Shown in pieces: positions 43,007-51,537 of a stretch of DNA of 64,000 bases. The notes beneath the pieces are model-generated. The model was not told the DNA's origin. It saw nothing but the letters and a program-made list of their open reading frames with translations, and did no database searches. Source of the DNA: CAZCTC01 sp964501335 (GTDB taxonomy: Bacteria > Chloroflexota > Anaerolineae > B4-G1 > SLSP01). Positions within the stretch are counted from its first letter, which is position 1. Each line of letters starts with the position of its first letter. Location: contig CAZCTC010000001.1 of the NCBI GenBank assembly GCA_964501335.1, positions 1 to 64,000 of the forward strand, given 5' to 3'. A program made the translations under genes and the position numbers.

Positions 43007-46000
43007 TCAATCAGCTAACACCCGTGCCAGCAACTCCCCCAGCTGCATCAAATCCGGCGGCTTGAACATCCACCCCGCCAATCCCAAAGCTTCCAGCTGA
43101 CGCAGGCCCCCATCCACCAGATGCCCCGTTAAAATCACCATCTTGACCGGCTCCTGTCGCCGGCGCAGGGCATGGAAAAGCGCCTCCCCTCCCATCTCCG
43201 GCATTACCAGATCGCTCAACACCAGCCGGATCTCTCCCGCGTGAAGCGTCAAAACTTCCAGAGCCTCCCGCCCGTTTTGAGCCGTCAACACCTGATAACC
43301 CAAAACCGCCAGGCTCTCCACCAAAGCCTGGCGAGTCGTAGCATTGTCTTCCACAATCAGCACCCGCTCTCCATGGCCTTGAACCAACGGATAAGCCCGT
43401 ACCGGCTCCATCGGCAGGGGATCTTCTCTATGGAAACGGAAATAGACCGAAAAAACCGTCCCTTTTCCTGACTGACTCACCACATCGATATAACCGTCGT
43501 GCGCCGTCACGATGCCGTGCACCTGCGGCAACCCCAAACCGGTCCCCCGGCCCGGAGCCTTGGTGGTAAAAAAGGGCTCATAGATGTGCGGTAACACCTC
43601 CGGCGGAATGCCATACCCCGTATCGCTCACATCAACCCGCACCCACCCCCCCAGGCCCCCATCTTCCCGCAGATGCATTTCCGGCAACGGCACATCCCGC
43701 CCATGCGCGATCTGCAAATGCTTCATGTGAAAGTGTAAAATTCCCCCCTCGGGCATGGCATCCCGGGCATTGACCGCCAGATTCATAAAGACCTGCTGCA
43801 GGCGCGTCGGATCGCCGAGCACGCGATATTCGCCTTCCTCGTAATCCAGAGAGACCCGGATATTGTCCGGCATCGTCCGCTCCAACAATTTGCACTGCTC
43901 TTTCAACAACGGCAAGAGATCCAGCGGCCCGCGATCGAAAAAGCTGCTCCGGCTGAAATCCAGAATCTGCTGGATCAACCGGGTGGCATGCATGGCCTGC
44001 TGCGTCACCGTCTCCATCCGCGACCGCCCCTGCGGCGTAATTCCCTCACTTTGCGCCGCCAACTGACTGTACAGCACGATCGCCGCCAGAATATTGTTGA
44101 AATCGTGCGCAATCCCCGCCGCCATCTGCCCGACGACCGCCAGCCGTTCCTGCTGCTGAACCCGCCGATCGATCTCCCGCTGCTGAGTCACATCCCGAAT
44201 GACCAATACCCATCCCTGAGAAGTCGGCCCCATCTCCATCGGCTCGGCAATCACCTGGAAAGTGCGTCGTTCCCACTCCACTTCATGCCACAGCCCCCGA
44301 GGCGGCGACGTCAACAACTCCGCCAGCGGCCGATTGCCCAACATATCCAGCCGTTCTCCCACCTCCAATTTCGTCAGCGTCGCCAGATCTTTCCGCCCCA
44401 ACGGATTGACCAGTTGCACGGTCATTCCCGCATCCAGCAACAACACCCCTTCCGGCACGGAATCGATAATCCGTTGCACCCGATAAGCCTGCTCCTGAAT
44501 CTGCACCAACAACTGTTCCCGATCCCGTTGCGCCCGCACCTGTTCGGAAATATCGCGTTTCACCGCCGCATAATTGATGATCTCCCCTTGCGGCGTCCGT
44601 ATCGGAAAAACAGCCGCCGCTTCATAATACAGACTGCCGTCTTTACGCCGATTGATCAACGTACCGCTCCAGGTCTTGCCGGCTTTAACGGTCTCCCAGA
44701 GTTCCGTCCAGAAAGCCTCTTCCAGCAAATCCCCCTGCAACTTTTGCCAATCCTCTCCCAACACCTCATGCACCCGATAGCCGCTGTGCAATTCAAAACA
44801 GGGATTGGCATAGATCACCTTGCCGTCCAGATCCATGATCAAAACGGCTTCGGTCGCCTGCTCCACCACCGAAACCAGACGCGAGACTTCCTCTTCGGCC
44901 CATTTACGTTCGCTAATATCCCTCGCCAGCACAATCAAGCGGGGATCAGCTTCATTAGAATTTCCCAACGCCGCAATCGAAAGCTCAAACCACCGCAACC
45001 CCAACGGCGTCTCCATAGAACAAATCACGCCGGTATGCCGGCCTTCCTGCACCGCCCGCTCAACCGCCGCCAACACAATCTGCGCCGATACGGTCGGCAA
45101 GGCCTGATCCAGGGTCTGGCCAATGAGATCTTCCGGCGAGACAAAGATCAGATCGCGGCGCGGCGCGTGAAAATCATGGATATTCCCCCGGCGATCCAGC
45201 TCAAACAACAAATCCGGCAAGGCATCCAGAGTCACCCGCAAATGAGCATGGGCCTCCCGCAGGGCCTGCTCGGCACGCTTCCGTTCCGTCACATCCCGGG
45301 AAAGCATCGCCACCTTGCTGATCCGGCCTCCGGCATCCCGAACCGGATAAAAAACATGGTCCTCCCATCGCCCCTGAAACTCATCCTCAAATCGCACATC
45401 GGCTGCGGATTCCACCACCTGAACAATCCGCGCCCGCCGGCCGACCGCAATTTCCTCCGGCAGCCAATCCCAAAGAGACTGCCCAATCACATAATCTCGA
45501 CTCTGCCCCCACCGCTGCAACAGGGTCGAATTGAGATCCAGCACCCGCCCCGTCAGATCGACCAAAGCCGCAGCATCGGTCGGAGCATTCAACAACGCCC
45601 GGGCCGTCTCTTCACTCTCTCGAAGCTCTGCCGTCCGCTCCGCCACCTTCTTTTCCAGATCCGCATTCAACGCCTGCAATGCTGCATTCTGCGCAGTCAG
45701 TTGCATTTGCAGTTCCCGTAATTTCAAATGCGTCTCCACCCGCATCAACACCTCTTCGGTGTAAAAAGGTTTGGTAATATAATCCACCGCCCCGATGGAA
45801 AAACCCAAAACCTTGTCGGCCGATTCATTCAAAGCGCTGAGGAAAATCACGGGGATCTCATGGAAGGAAGGATTGGCTTTCAACTGCCGGCACACTTCAT
45901 AACCATCCAGATCCGGCATACGGATATCGAGGAGAATTAAATCGGGGGGAAATTGAGCGACAAATCGCAGCGCCAGTTTGCCGTTAGGAGCTGAACGAAC

Positions 46001-46099
46001 TACATAGCCGGCTTCAGTTAATATCCCTGTCAAAAGTTGTAAATTTGCCAGAGTATCATCAACGACTAACACATCAGAGGGCCGTCCCGGTCTTTTCAT
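43007..46099 (-). CDS. Cytoplasmic hybrid kinase: receiver, PAS repeats, HisKA, HATPase, receiver
   Basis: The 1030-aa protein has no membrane segment. It has an N-terminal receiver (about 8-125, LILLDIRMPDLDG), a coiled coil (NADLEKKVAERTAELRESE), about four PAS domains (roughly 170-645), HisKA with MAAGIAHDFNNILAAI, HATPase with GTGLGLPQVHGIV, and a C-terminal receiver (about 910-1028, LVLSDLVMPEMGG). The HDFNN kinase box puts it in the NtrB-like class of hybrids. The stop lies 11 bp upstream of the binding-protein start, so the three genes read as one unit (kinase, binding lipoprotein, Cache kinase). Confidence 0.88.
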   Translation of the reverse strand: MKRPGRPSDVLVVDDTLANLQLLTGILTEAGYVVRSAPNGKLALRFVAQFPPDLILLDIRMPDLDGYEVCRQLKANPSFHEIPVIFLSALNESADKVLGFSIGAVDYITKPFYTEEVLMRVETHLKLRELQMQLTAQNAALQALNADLEKKVAERTAELRESEETARALLNAPTDAAALVDLTGRVLDLNSTLLQRWGQSRDYVIGQSLWDWLPEEIAVGRRARIVQVVESAADVRFEDEFQGRWEDHVFYPVRDAGGRISKVAMLSRDVTERKRAEQALREAHAHLRVTLDALPDLLFELDRRGNIHDFHAPRRDLIFVSPEDLIGQTLDQALPTVSAQIVLAAVERAVQEGRHTGVICSMETPLGLRWFELSIAALGNSNEADPRLIVLARDISERKWAEEEVSRLVSVVEQATEAVLIMDLDGKVIYANPCFELHSGYRVHEVLGEDWQKLQGDLLEEAFWTELWETVKAGKTWSGTLINRRKDGSLYYEAAAVFPIRTPQGEIINYAAVKRDISEQVRAQRDREQLLVQIQEQAYRVQRIIDSVPEGVLLLDAGMTVQLVNPLGRKDLATLTKLEVGERLDMLGNRPLAELLTSPPRGLWHEVEWERRTFQVIAEPMEMGPTSQGWVLVIRDVTQQREIDRRVQQQERLAVVGQMAAGIAHDFNNILAAIVLYSQLAAQSEGITPQGRSRMETVTQQAMHATRLIQQILDFSRSSFFDRGPLDLLPLLKEQCKLLERTMPDNIRVSLDYEEGEYRVLGDPTRLQQVFMNLAVNARDAMPEGGILHFHMKHLQIAHGRDVPLPEMHLREDGGLGGWVRVDVSDTGYGIPPEVLPHIYEPFFTTKAPGRGTGLGLPQVHGIVTAHDGYIDVVSQSGKGTVFSVYFRFHREDPLPMEPVRAYPLVQGHGERVLIVEDNATTRQALVESLAVLGYQVLTAQNGREALEVLTLHAGEIRLVLSDLVMPEMGGEALFHALRRRQEPVKMVILTGHLVDGGLRQLEALGLAGWMFKPPDLMQLGELLARVLAD

Positions 46100-46171
46100 G
46101 CCTTCACCTCAGTGTCAACCGCCATGCCTTAAAGGACAATGGATAAATTTTACAGCAAAATCTTACAAATA

Positions 46172-46260
46172 GAAAAGGGGTGGAGTTTTTTTGTTTATGT
46201 TTTCGTGCGCCTCAGAAGGCGCACGAAAACATAGCCTTTTCCAAAGCCCTCCCGGCGACA
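46172..46260 (+). repeat. Palindromic intergenic element (forward orientation)
   Basis: Arms 46197-46212 and 46217-46232, 16 bp perfect, loop CAGA. Left flank GGGGTGGAG and TTTTTTTGTTTATG, right flank AGCCTTTTCCAAAGCC. Its orientation is wrong for a terminator of the minus-strand cheB. A CTCTGCGGTAAAATCTC repeat follows up to the cheB stop. Confidence 0.75.
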
Positions 46261-46327
46261 GATCATTACGTTTCAAAAAATCTCCACTCTTCTTCTCTGT
46301 GCTCTGCGGTAAAATCTCTTCTCTTTT

Positions 46328-47389
46328 TCATCCTTCGGAGTGCCGCCCCTCCGCCGTCGCCGCAATGATCTGCTGCGCAATCTGCCCCAGCGGCACCGAC
46401 CGCTCCACCGCCTTCAACTCCACCGCGCGCCGCGGCATACCATAAATCACCGCCGTCTCCTGATCCTGAGCCAGCGTCAACCCGCCACTCTGCCGGATAG
46501 AGAGCAAACCATGCGCACCATCGTCGCCCATCCCCGTCAAAATCACGGCACAGCTTTCCGCCGCACAACACTGCGCAATGGAAAAGAAAAGCTCATCCGC
46601 CGAAGGGCGATGTAACACCTGCGAAGGCTCGCTTTTCAACCGTACCACCCGATCCGCCCCGCTCTGCATCACCACCAAATGCCGGTCGTTGGGCGCAATC
46701 AATACCTGCCCCGGCACCAACAGCTCACCATCCTGAGCCGGATGGACATTCAAAGAACAGATCGCATTCAACCGTTCCGCCAGCGGACCGATAAATCCTC
46801 GCGCAATATGCTGCACAATCACAATCGGAGCCGCCAGATCGGCGGGCAGTCGGGAAAGAATTTCCTGTAACGCCTGGGGACCTCCCGTCGAAGCCGCCAA
46901 CGCCACCAACCGGCGCGCCCCTTTCTCCCAAACCGCCGGCACAGCCACTCTATTCTGCGGAACAACGCTGGAAATGATCTTCTGGACCTGAGCACGAGCG
47001 GTCAGCCGCACCCGTGAAATAATCTGTTCCCGAAAGCGCCCGATATCCAGAGAGACCGGCCCCGAAGGTTTGGTAAAAAAATCTACAGCCCCCGACGCCA
47101 ACGCTTCGATGGCCGCATCAGTTCCCTCCGCCGTCGTCGAACTGAGCATCAACACCGGCGTCGGATTTTCTTCCATAATCCGCCGCAAAGCGGCCAGGCC
47201 ATCCATCCCCGGCATCAGCACATCCATCGTCACAACATCGGGATGCAGCTCCCCGACCATCCGCACGGCCTGCTCTCCCGTACCTGCAACCCCCACCACT
47301 TCAATTTCAGGCACACTCTCCAACATTTGAGTCAGGGCTTTGCACATAAACCGTGAATCATCAGCGATCAAAACCCGAATCCGGTTCAT
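46328..47389 (-). CDS. cheB: Chemotaxis protein-glutamate methylesterase
   Basis: The 353-aa protein has a receiver with phospho-acceptor Asp56 (VVTMDVLMPGMDG) and a methylesterase domain with Ser167 (AASTGGP), His194 (VQHI) and Asp290 (TGMGDDGA). These are the catalytic positions of the family, within 3-4 residues of the enteric numbering. It removes methyl groups from chemoreceptors and may deamidate glutamines. Its start overlaps the stop of cheW (ATGA). Its last seven residues (EGRHSEG) and stop codon are encoded by a dispersed repeat also found at 33861 and 34139, so the C-terminus has been replaced by repeat DNA. Confidence 0.94.
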   Translation of the reverse strand: MNRIRVLIADDSRFMCKALTQMLESVPEIEVVGVAGTGEQAVRMVGELHPDVVTMDVLMPGMDGLAALRRIMEENPTPVLMLSSTTAEGTDAAIEALASGAVDFFTKPSGPVSLDIGRFREQIISRVRLTARAQVQKIISSVVPQNRVAVPAVWEKGARRLVALAASTGGPQALQEILSRLPADLAAPIVIVQHIARGFIGPLAERLNAICSLNVHPAQDGELLVPGQVLIAPNDRHLVVMQSGADRVVRLKSEPSQVLHRPSADELFFSIAQCCAAESCAVILTGMGDDGAHGLLSIRQSGGLTLAQDQETAVIYGMPRRAVELKAVERSVPLGQIAQQIIAATAEGRHSEG

Positions 47390-48357
47390 ACCCTATCCTC
47401 TTTTTCGCCTTTTAAAGCCGTTTCCGCCAACAATCGCGCCGTATCCAATTCTATTAAGATCCGTTCTCCGTCTCGAACCAACCGCACCCCGTAACGCCCC
47501 GGGCCACTCTGGAGCCGCTCCGGCACAGGTTGAAAAGCGGTCACCGGCAAACGCACGATTCCCGATACCCCATCCACCGCCAGAGCCACATGGAACCCGC
47601 CGCCTTTGATAAACAACAGCCGGTTTTCCTCTCCCGGCACCGCCGGAAGGCCGAACAGAGCATGGAGGTCGAGAAGCGGCCAGATGCGGCCCCGATGGTT
47701 GACCACGCCTTTGACATAATCTGGAACATAAGGCAACGGCATCACCGGCAGCGAACGCGTAATCTCCACGGCCGCCGGGAGCGGCACCCCCAACCATGCC
47801 TCCGCCACCTCAAAAGTCAACAAGGCCACCTTCGCCGCCGGCATGGCCGGAACCGCCGGCCGCTCCTCCGCCAGAGGCAACGATTGCAACTGCAACTGGT
47901 CCTCCGGACTGAGCAACTGCACCAGATCCAGCCAGACCCGGGTCCGATCTCCCAAATGGGCCATACCGCGGATATAACGCTGCGCAAGGGGGACAATCAC
48001 CGGCGAAGGCGACGGGAAATCCTCCGCCCAGGCCCATTCCACATCGGCAACCGCATCCGCCAGGAAACCGACTCGCCCCCACGCCAGATCCACGACAATC
48101 ACGGAAGACTCCGCACTCAATCCCGTCTCTGCCAGGCCCAGTTTCTTCTTCAAATCAACGACCGGAAAGGTCTGCCCCTGCTCGCGCAGCAATCCGGCAA
48201 CATAAACCGGCGCCGCCGGAGCCGCCGCCAACCCCTGCGGCGAGACAACAGCCCGGATCTCAGACAGCGCCGCGACATACGCATATCCCGCCAGAGTGAA
48301 ATTCAACATCCTCAGGCGGGTGCGTTCCCCATCTCGACGCTCTGACTGATTAGCCAT
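47386..48357 (-). CDS. cheW: Double CheW-domain coupling protein
   Basis: The 323-aa start is at 48357; an upstream in-frame start at 48432 lacks support. It contains two CheW-like domains, about 15-165 and 185-318. The first has MLNFTLAGYAYVAALSEIRA and TRVWLDLVQLL; the second has VALLTFEVAEAWLGVPLPAA and VKGVVNHRGRIWPLLDL. CheW domains link receptors to CheA. Two in one chain could bridge two arrays or kinases, as seen in some gliding and alternative-function systems. Its stop overlaps the cheB start. The residues between the domains are alanine/proline-rich. Confidence 0.87.
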   Translation of the reverse strand: MANQSERRDGERTRLRMLNFTLAGYAYVAALSEIRAVVSPQGLAAAPAAPVYVAGLLREQGQTFPVVDLKKKLGLAETGLSAESSVIVVDLAWGRVGFLADAVADVEWAWAEDFPSPSPVIVPLAQRYIRGMAHLGDRTRVWLDLVQLLSPEDQLQLQSLPLAEERPAVPAMPAAKVALLTFEVAEAWLGVPLPAAVEITRSLPVMPLPYVPDYVKGVVNHRGRIWPLLDLHALFGLPAVPGEENRLLFIKGGGFHVALAVDGVSGIVRLPVTAFQPVPERLQSGPGRYGVRLVRDGERILIELDTARLLAETALKGEKEDRV

Positions 48358-48439
48358 CCTTGATCCCTTTACTGTAGATCTGTATTTCAAGCGACCTTCT
48401 GAAGCAATAGATTCCCAGAGAACGGCGAGCACTCAACTT

Positions 48440-48570
48440 GTAACGTCCCGCAAATGGCACTTTTCCCGTAAGGTACGCGCGCGGTGCGAAGCAGGAAGAG
48501 AAAGTTTTTTATTCATTTTTTCGCGCGCCGCAGACGGCACGCGAAAAAATGGGCTTTTTTCTTCCCCCCT
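48440..48570 (+). repeat. Palindromic intergenic element (forward orientation, one stem mismatch)
   Basis: Arms 48515-48530 and 48535-48550, 16 bp with one C-A mismatch, loop CAGA. The long left flank is preserved: ACGTCCCGCAAATGGCAC, CCCGTAAGGTACGCGCG, GGTGCGAAGCAGG and GTTTTTTATT. Confidence 0.75.
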
Positions 48571-48607
48571 CTGAAAAAACCCTTTTGCAGCACACCCCTT
48601 CATCTCC

Positions 48608-48723
48608 CCTCTGGAAAAAGCCCGTATTTTGGGCAGCCTTCTGAGGCTGCCCAAAATACAAATAAAAAACTCTCTCCCCCGCTCCCGCGCGTCGCAACTC
48701 CCCGAAAAAGCGCCGGATACGGG
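48608..48723 (-). repeat. Palindromic intergenic element (reverse orientation)
   Basis: Arms 48624-48639 and 48644-48659, 16 bp perfect, loop TCTG. Left flank CCCTCTGGAAAAAGCCC, right flank AAATAAAAAACTCTCTCCCC and GCGCGTCGCAACTCC. It faces the copy at 48440, so the two form a head-to-head pair in one gap. Confidence 0.75.
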
Positions 48724-48749
48724 AAGCCCCCAACCGTAACTTAAAAAAA

Positions 48750-49124
48750 TCACCGCCCAATCTTCCGCTCAATCACCGTCAACAAATCGATAATCTGAGC
48801 AGAAAGAACCACCACCCGTTCATATTCCTGTTCGGCCAGCTGCACTCCCCCGCTCACCTTCAAATTGAACAACTTCCGGGCCCGCATATGCATCTCAGTA
48901 TGAATCGTATTCAACTGAGCAATTTCCGAATAGCGACCGTACTTTTTAAGCCCGACATGGCTCAACCAACGCCCCAAAGCGCAATCAGAAGGGGAAATAA
49001 TCTCCGCTTCAGTCAACCGCTGCTCATCATCCAAAAATGCCCGCAGCTTCAACTTCCAGGTCCGATGCGCCAGCCTGGCCATAGGAAAATCAAGTGAAGC
49101 TTCGGTCTTTCCCTGCTCTTCCAT
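48750..49124 (-). CDS. Stand-alone chemoreceptor zinc-binding (CZB) domain protein
   Basis: 124 aa. Expected metal ligands are present: His20 (ARLAHRTWKLKLRAFL), Cys48 (SPSDCALGRWLSHVG), His75 and His79 (IHTEMH, the HxxxH motif). CZB domains bind zinc through three histidines and one cysteine and usually sit at the C-terminus of chemoreceptors or diguanylate cyclases. Here the domain is a separate protein whose start lies 2 nt after the stop of the MCP gene (TAA TT ATG). It may work in trans on that receptor (inference). Family identity is confident; the partner is inferred. Confidence 0.85.
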   Translation of the reverse strand: MEEQGKTEASLDFPMARLAHRTWKLKLRAFLDDEQRLTEAEIISPSDCALGRWLSHVGLKKYGRYSEIAQLNTIHTEMHMRARKLFNLKVSGGVQLAEQEYERVVVLSAQIIDLLTVIERKIGR

Positions 49125-49126
49125 AA

Positions 49127-51037
49127 TTACCCCTCCAGCCTGAATTCCCCGGTGATTTCCTTCAACAGTTCGGCTGTATTGGAAAGCTCCACCCCCACCT
49201 GAGCCGTATCGCGCGTCGCCGCCGCCGTCTCATGGCTGCCGGCCACAATCCCCTCCAGAGTCAAAGCAATCGTCTCACTGGTCTGCGACTGCTGCTCCGT
49301 TGAAGCCGAAATCAATTGCATCATATCCGCCACCGAAACCGAAGCCTCTACAATCGCAGTCAACGATTCGCCCGCCTGCTGCGCCAGCCGCGCCGCCTCA
49401 CTCATGGCATTCTCCGCCACCTGGGCCTCAGACTGAACGGCATGAATCAGCTCGGCGATCTGGCCGGTAGCCTGGCGGGTATGCCCGGCCAGCTTGCGGA
49501 TCTCCTCCGCCACCACATCAAAGCGGGCGCCCGCCTCGCCGGCTCCCGCCGCCTCAATCGCCGCATTGAGGGACAGGATATTGGTCTGCACCGCAATCTC
49601 CTGGATCAAATTGACTATCGTGCCGATCTCATCGGAACGCTGACGCAGCCGTTTCAGCACCACCTCGGTACGATCCAGCCCGGCCACCGTGTCCGCCATC
49701 GACCGTGCTCCGCTGTGGGCCCGTCGGCTGGATTCCGCCGCCGCCCGGGCTGCCGTCTCCGCATTCTGCGCCACCTGTTGAATCGTCGTCGCCATCTCTT
49801 CCGTAGCCGCCGAAACATCCGTCAACCGCCGGACCTGCGACGTCGCCGTCCGGGAAAGCTCCTCCGAAGAAGCCGCCAGCTCCGCCGCCGTCGTCGAAAG
49901 CCGCACGGAATGGTCTTTCAAATCGGAAATAATCTTCTTCCAGACCCCTACCGTACTGTCCAGCGACCGCCCCAATTCACCAATCTCATCCGCGCCTTGC
50001 AGATCCGACCGCCGGGTCAGATCGCCCTTCGCCAGCGTGCCCGAAAGCTCGTGCAGAGTCAACACCGGCGCCGTAAAACGGCGCGTCAACCAGACCGCCG
50101 CCAGAAAAACGCACAGGACCGACAATACACCGATCCCGCCGATCTCTACCCCCAACATCCCCAAAGGCGCCAGCGCCTCCGATTTCTCAATCTCAGCCAG
50201 AACGGCCCACCCATACTCATCGATCCCCACATAGGCACCATAAACCTCATCCCCATGGACATCAGTATAAATATCCGTACCATCCCCTTTTTGCCCGGCG
50301 ACTTCCACTCCCAGCGCTCTTTGAGCCCCAGTCGTCACAATCGGCTCCGCAGACACCACCGTTTCCCCGCGGGGCGGCGTCACCCGTTGATAATTGGCAT
50401 CGACCAGATAGACATCTTCGGTCGTTTCCTCGTGCAGACTGGCCCGAATGAGCGTGGTAAGACGTTCCGTAGAAAGCCGGGCGGTCACAACTCCCCAAAA
50501 ACTTTGACCGCCCCTGGCAAAAACAGGCGCCGAGATATCGAAAAACAGCTTGCCGGTCACAGCGTCGTGATGAAAAGTGGAATCGACATGGGCGGCCCGG
50601 GTCGCAGCATGGAACTCCGTCTGATCCGCTTCACTTTCGCCGATCATCTCAGGATCTGTGCTGGCTATGATCTTCCCGGCCCGATCCATCACATACAAGA
50701 CCTCAAAATCCTCCGCCGCTAATCGAACATCCACCAGATCGGCCTGTAATTCATCCACCAGTTCAGAAGTTGGATTCTGCAAGGCCCGCCGGACGGCATC
50801 CCGGGTCGCCACCTGTTGCACCTGATGGGTACGCACCTCTTCCAACAATCGGATCGACTGGCAGCTGTTGACGGCAATCGATTCCAACCGTTCATAGGTG
50901 GTCTGCTTCAACGATTCGGCACTGCTCAGATAAGCCATCAAACCACCCAGGCTCAACGGAACCAACGCGAAGATCATCAACCAGGTCAACCACTGCCGGG
51001 CCAATCCACTACGCAGCAAATTAAAAAATGTTTTCAT
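49127..51037 (-). CDS. Methyl-accepting chemotaxis protein with Cache sensor domain
   Basis: The 636-aa protein has membrane segments at about 15-37 and 290-312 that flank an extracellular double-Cache-like domain (DFEVLYVMDRAGKIIASTDP, FFDISAPVFARGGQSFWGVV). A HAMP (FTAPVLTLHELSGTLAKGDL) and an MCP signalling domain follow, with the hairpin tip EIAVQTNILSLNAAIEAAGA and FDVVAEEIRKLAGHTRQAT. There is no C-terminal pentapeptide tether for CheR/CheB. The downstream CZB protein starts 2 nt later, which looks like a split receptor. The signal is probably a small molecule bound by the Cache domain. Confidence 0.9.
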   Translation of the reverse strand: MKTFFNLLRSGLARQWLTWLMIFALVPLSLGGLMAYLSSAESLKQTTYERLESIAVNSCQSIRLLEEVRTHQVQQVATRDAVRRALQNPTSELVDELQADLVDVRLAAEDFEVLYVMDRAGKIIASTDPEMIGESEADQTEFHAATRAAHVDSTFHHDAVTGKLFFDISAPVFARGGQSFWGVVTARLSTERLTTLIRASLHEETTEDVYLVDANYQRVTPPRGETVVSAEPIVTTGAQRALGVEVAGQKGDGTDIYTDVHGDEVYGAYVGIDEYGWAVLAEIEKSEALAPLGMLGVEIGGIGVLSVLCVFLAAVWLTRRFTAPVLTLHELSGTLAKGDLTRRSDLQGADEIGELGRSLDSTVGVWKKIISDLKDHSVRLSTTAAELAASSEELSRTATSQVRRLTDVSAATEEMATTIQQVAQNAETAARAAAESSRRAHSGARSMADTVAGLDRTEVVLKRLRQRSDEIGTIVNLIQEIAVQTNILSLNAAIEAAGAGEAGARFDVVAEEIRKLAGHTRQATGQIAELIHAVQSEAQVAENAMSEAARLAQQAGESLTAIVEASVSVADMMQLISASTEQQSQTSETIALTLEGIVAGSHETAAATRDTAQVGVELSNTAELLKEITGEFRLEG

Positions 51038-51080
51038 GACATTCTATTCCCTTCTGTCCTAAAAATAGGACTCTATAGCC

Positions 51081-51212
51081 TTGTAGCGTCCCGCAAATGG
51101 CACTTTACACGTAAGCTACGCCGCGCAGGATCGGGGGAGAGGTTTTTTGTTTATGTTTTGGTGCGCCTCAGAAGGCGCACCAAAACATGGCCTTTTCCAG
51201 AGCCGCCCCGGC
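51081..51212 (+). repeat. Palindromic intergenic element (forward orientation, full flanks)
   Basis: Arms 51153-51168 and 51173-51188, 16 bp perfect, loop CAGA. The left flank has GTAGCGTCCCGCAAATGGCA, GTAAGCTACGCCGCGC and GGTTTTTTGTTTATG. The right flank is GGCCTTTTCCAGAGCCGCCC. The hairpin is identical to the one at 33713 although the flanks are in opposite orientation. Confidence 0.8.
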
Positions 51213-51537
51213 GAACACGCTCGCCTGGCCCCTCTCCCTCACTCCATTGCCGGCGGCGTAACTTAACACTCCCCTTGATCGCGGCAAGTCCTCACCACCG
51301 CAGGGGAGAGAGGTTGGGGTGAGGGCCAGCGCACCAAAACATGGCCTTTTCCAGAACCGCCCCGACGACACGGGCTGTCTACTGTCTACTGTCTACTTGC
51401 TGCTGTCTACTTTCTTGGGCCTTTTCCAGAGCCGCCCCGATAGCGCATCTTCACAAAACGAAGATGCATTCAGAAAAATCTCTTCCCTTCTTCTCCGTGC
51501 TCTCTGCGCCTCTGTGGTGAAATCTCTTTCTCATCCT
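51213..51537. repeat. Repeat mosaic upstream of the kinase stop
   Basis: Contains a half copy of the palindromic element (GCGCACCAAAACATGGCC at about 51329), a second half flank (GGCCTTTTCCAGAGCCGCCC at about 51418), GTCTACT units (51378-51412) and a CTCTGCGCCTCTGTGGTGAA unit (about 51503-51525) that abuts the stop codon. No gene is seen. Confidence 0.65.

Noticed and set aside
46197..46232. All hairpins of the family being simple intrinsic terminators
   Set aside because: Several copies (25313, 46197, 48515, 51153) point the wrong way for the gene they follow, and long flanks are conserved beyond what a terminator needs; some copies may still act as terminators.
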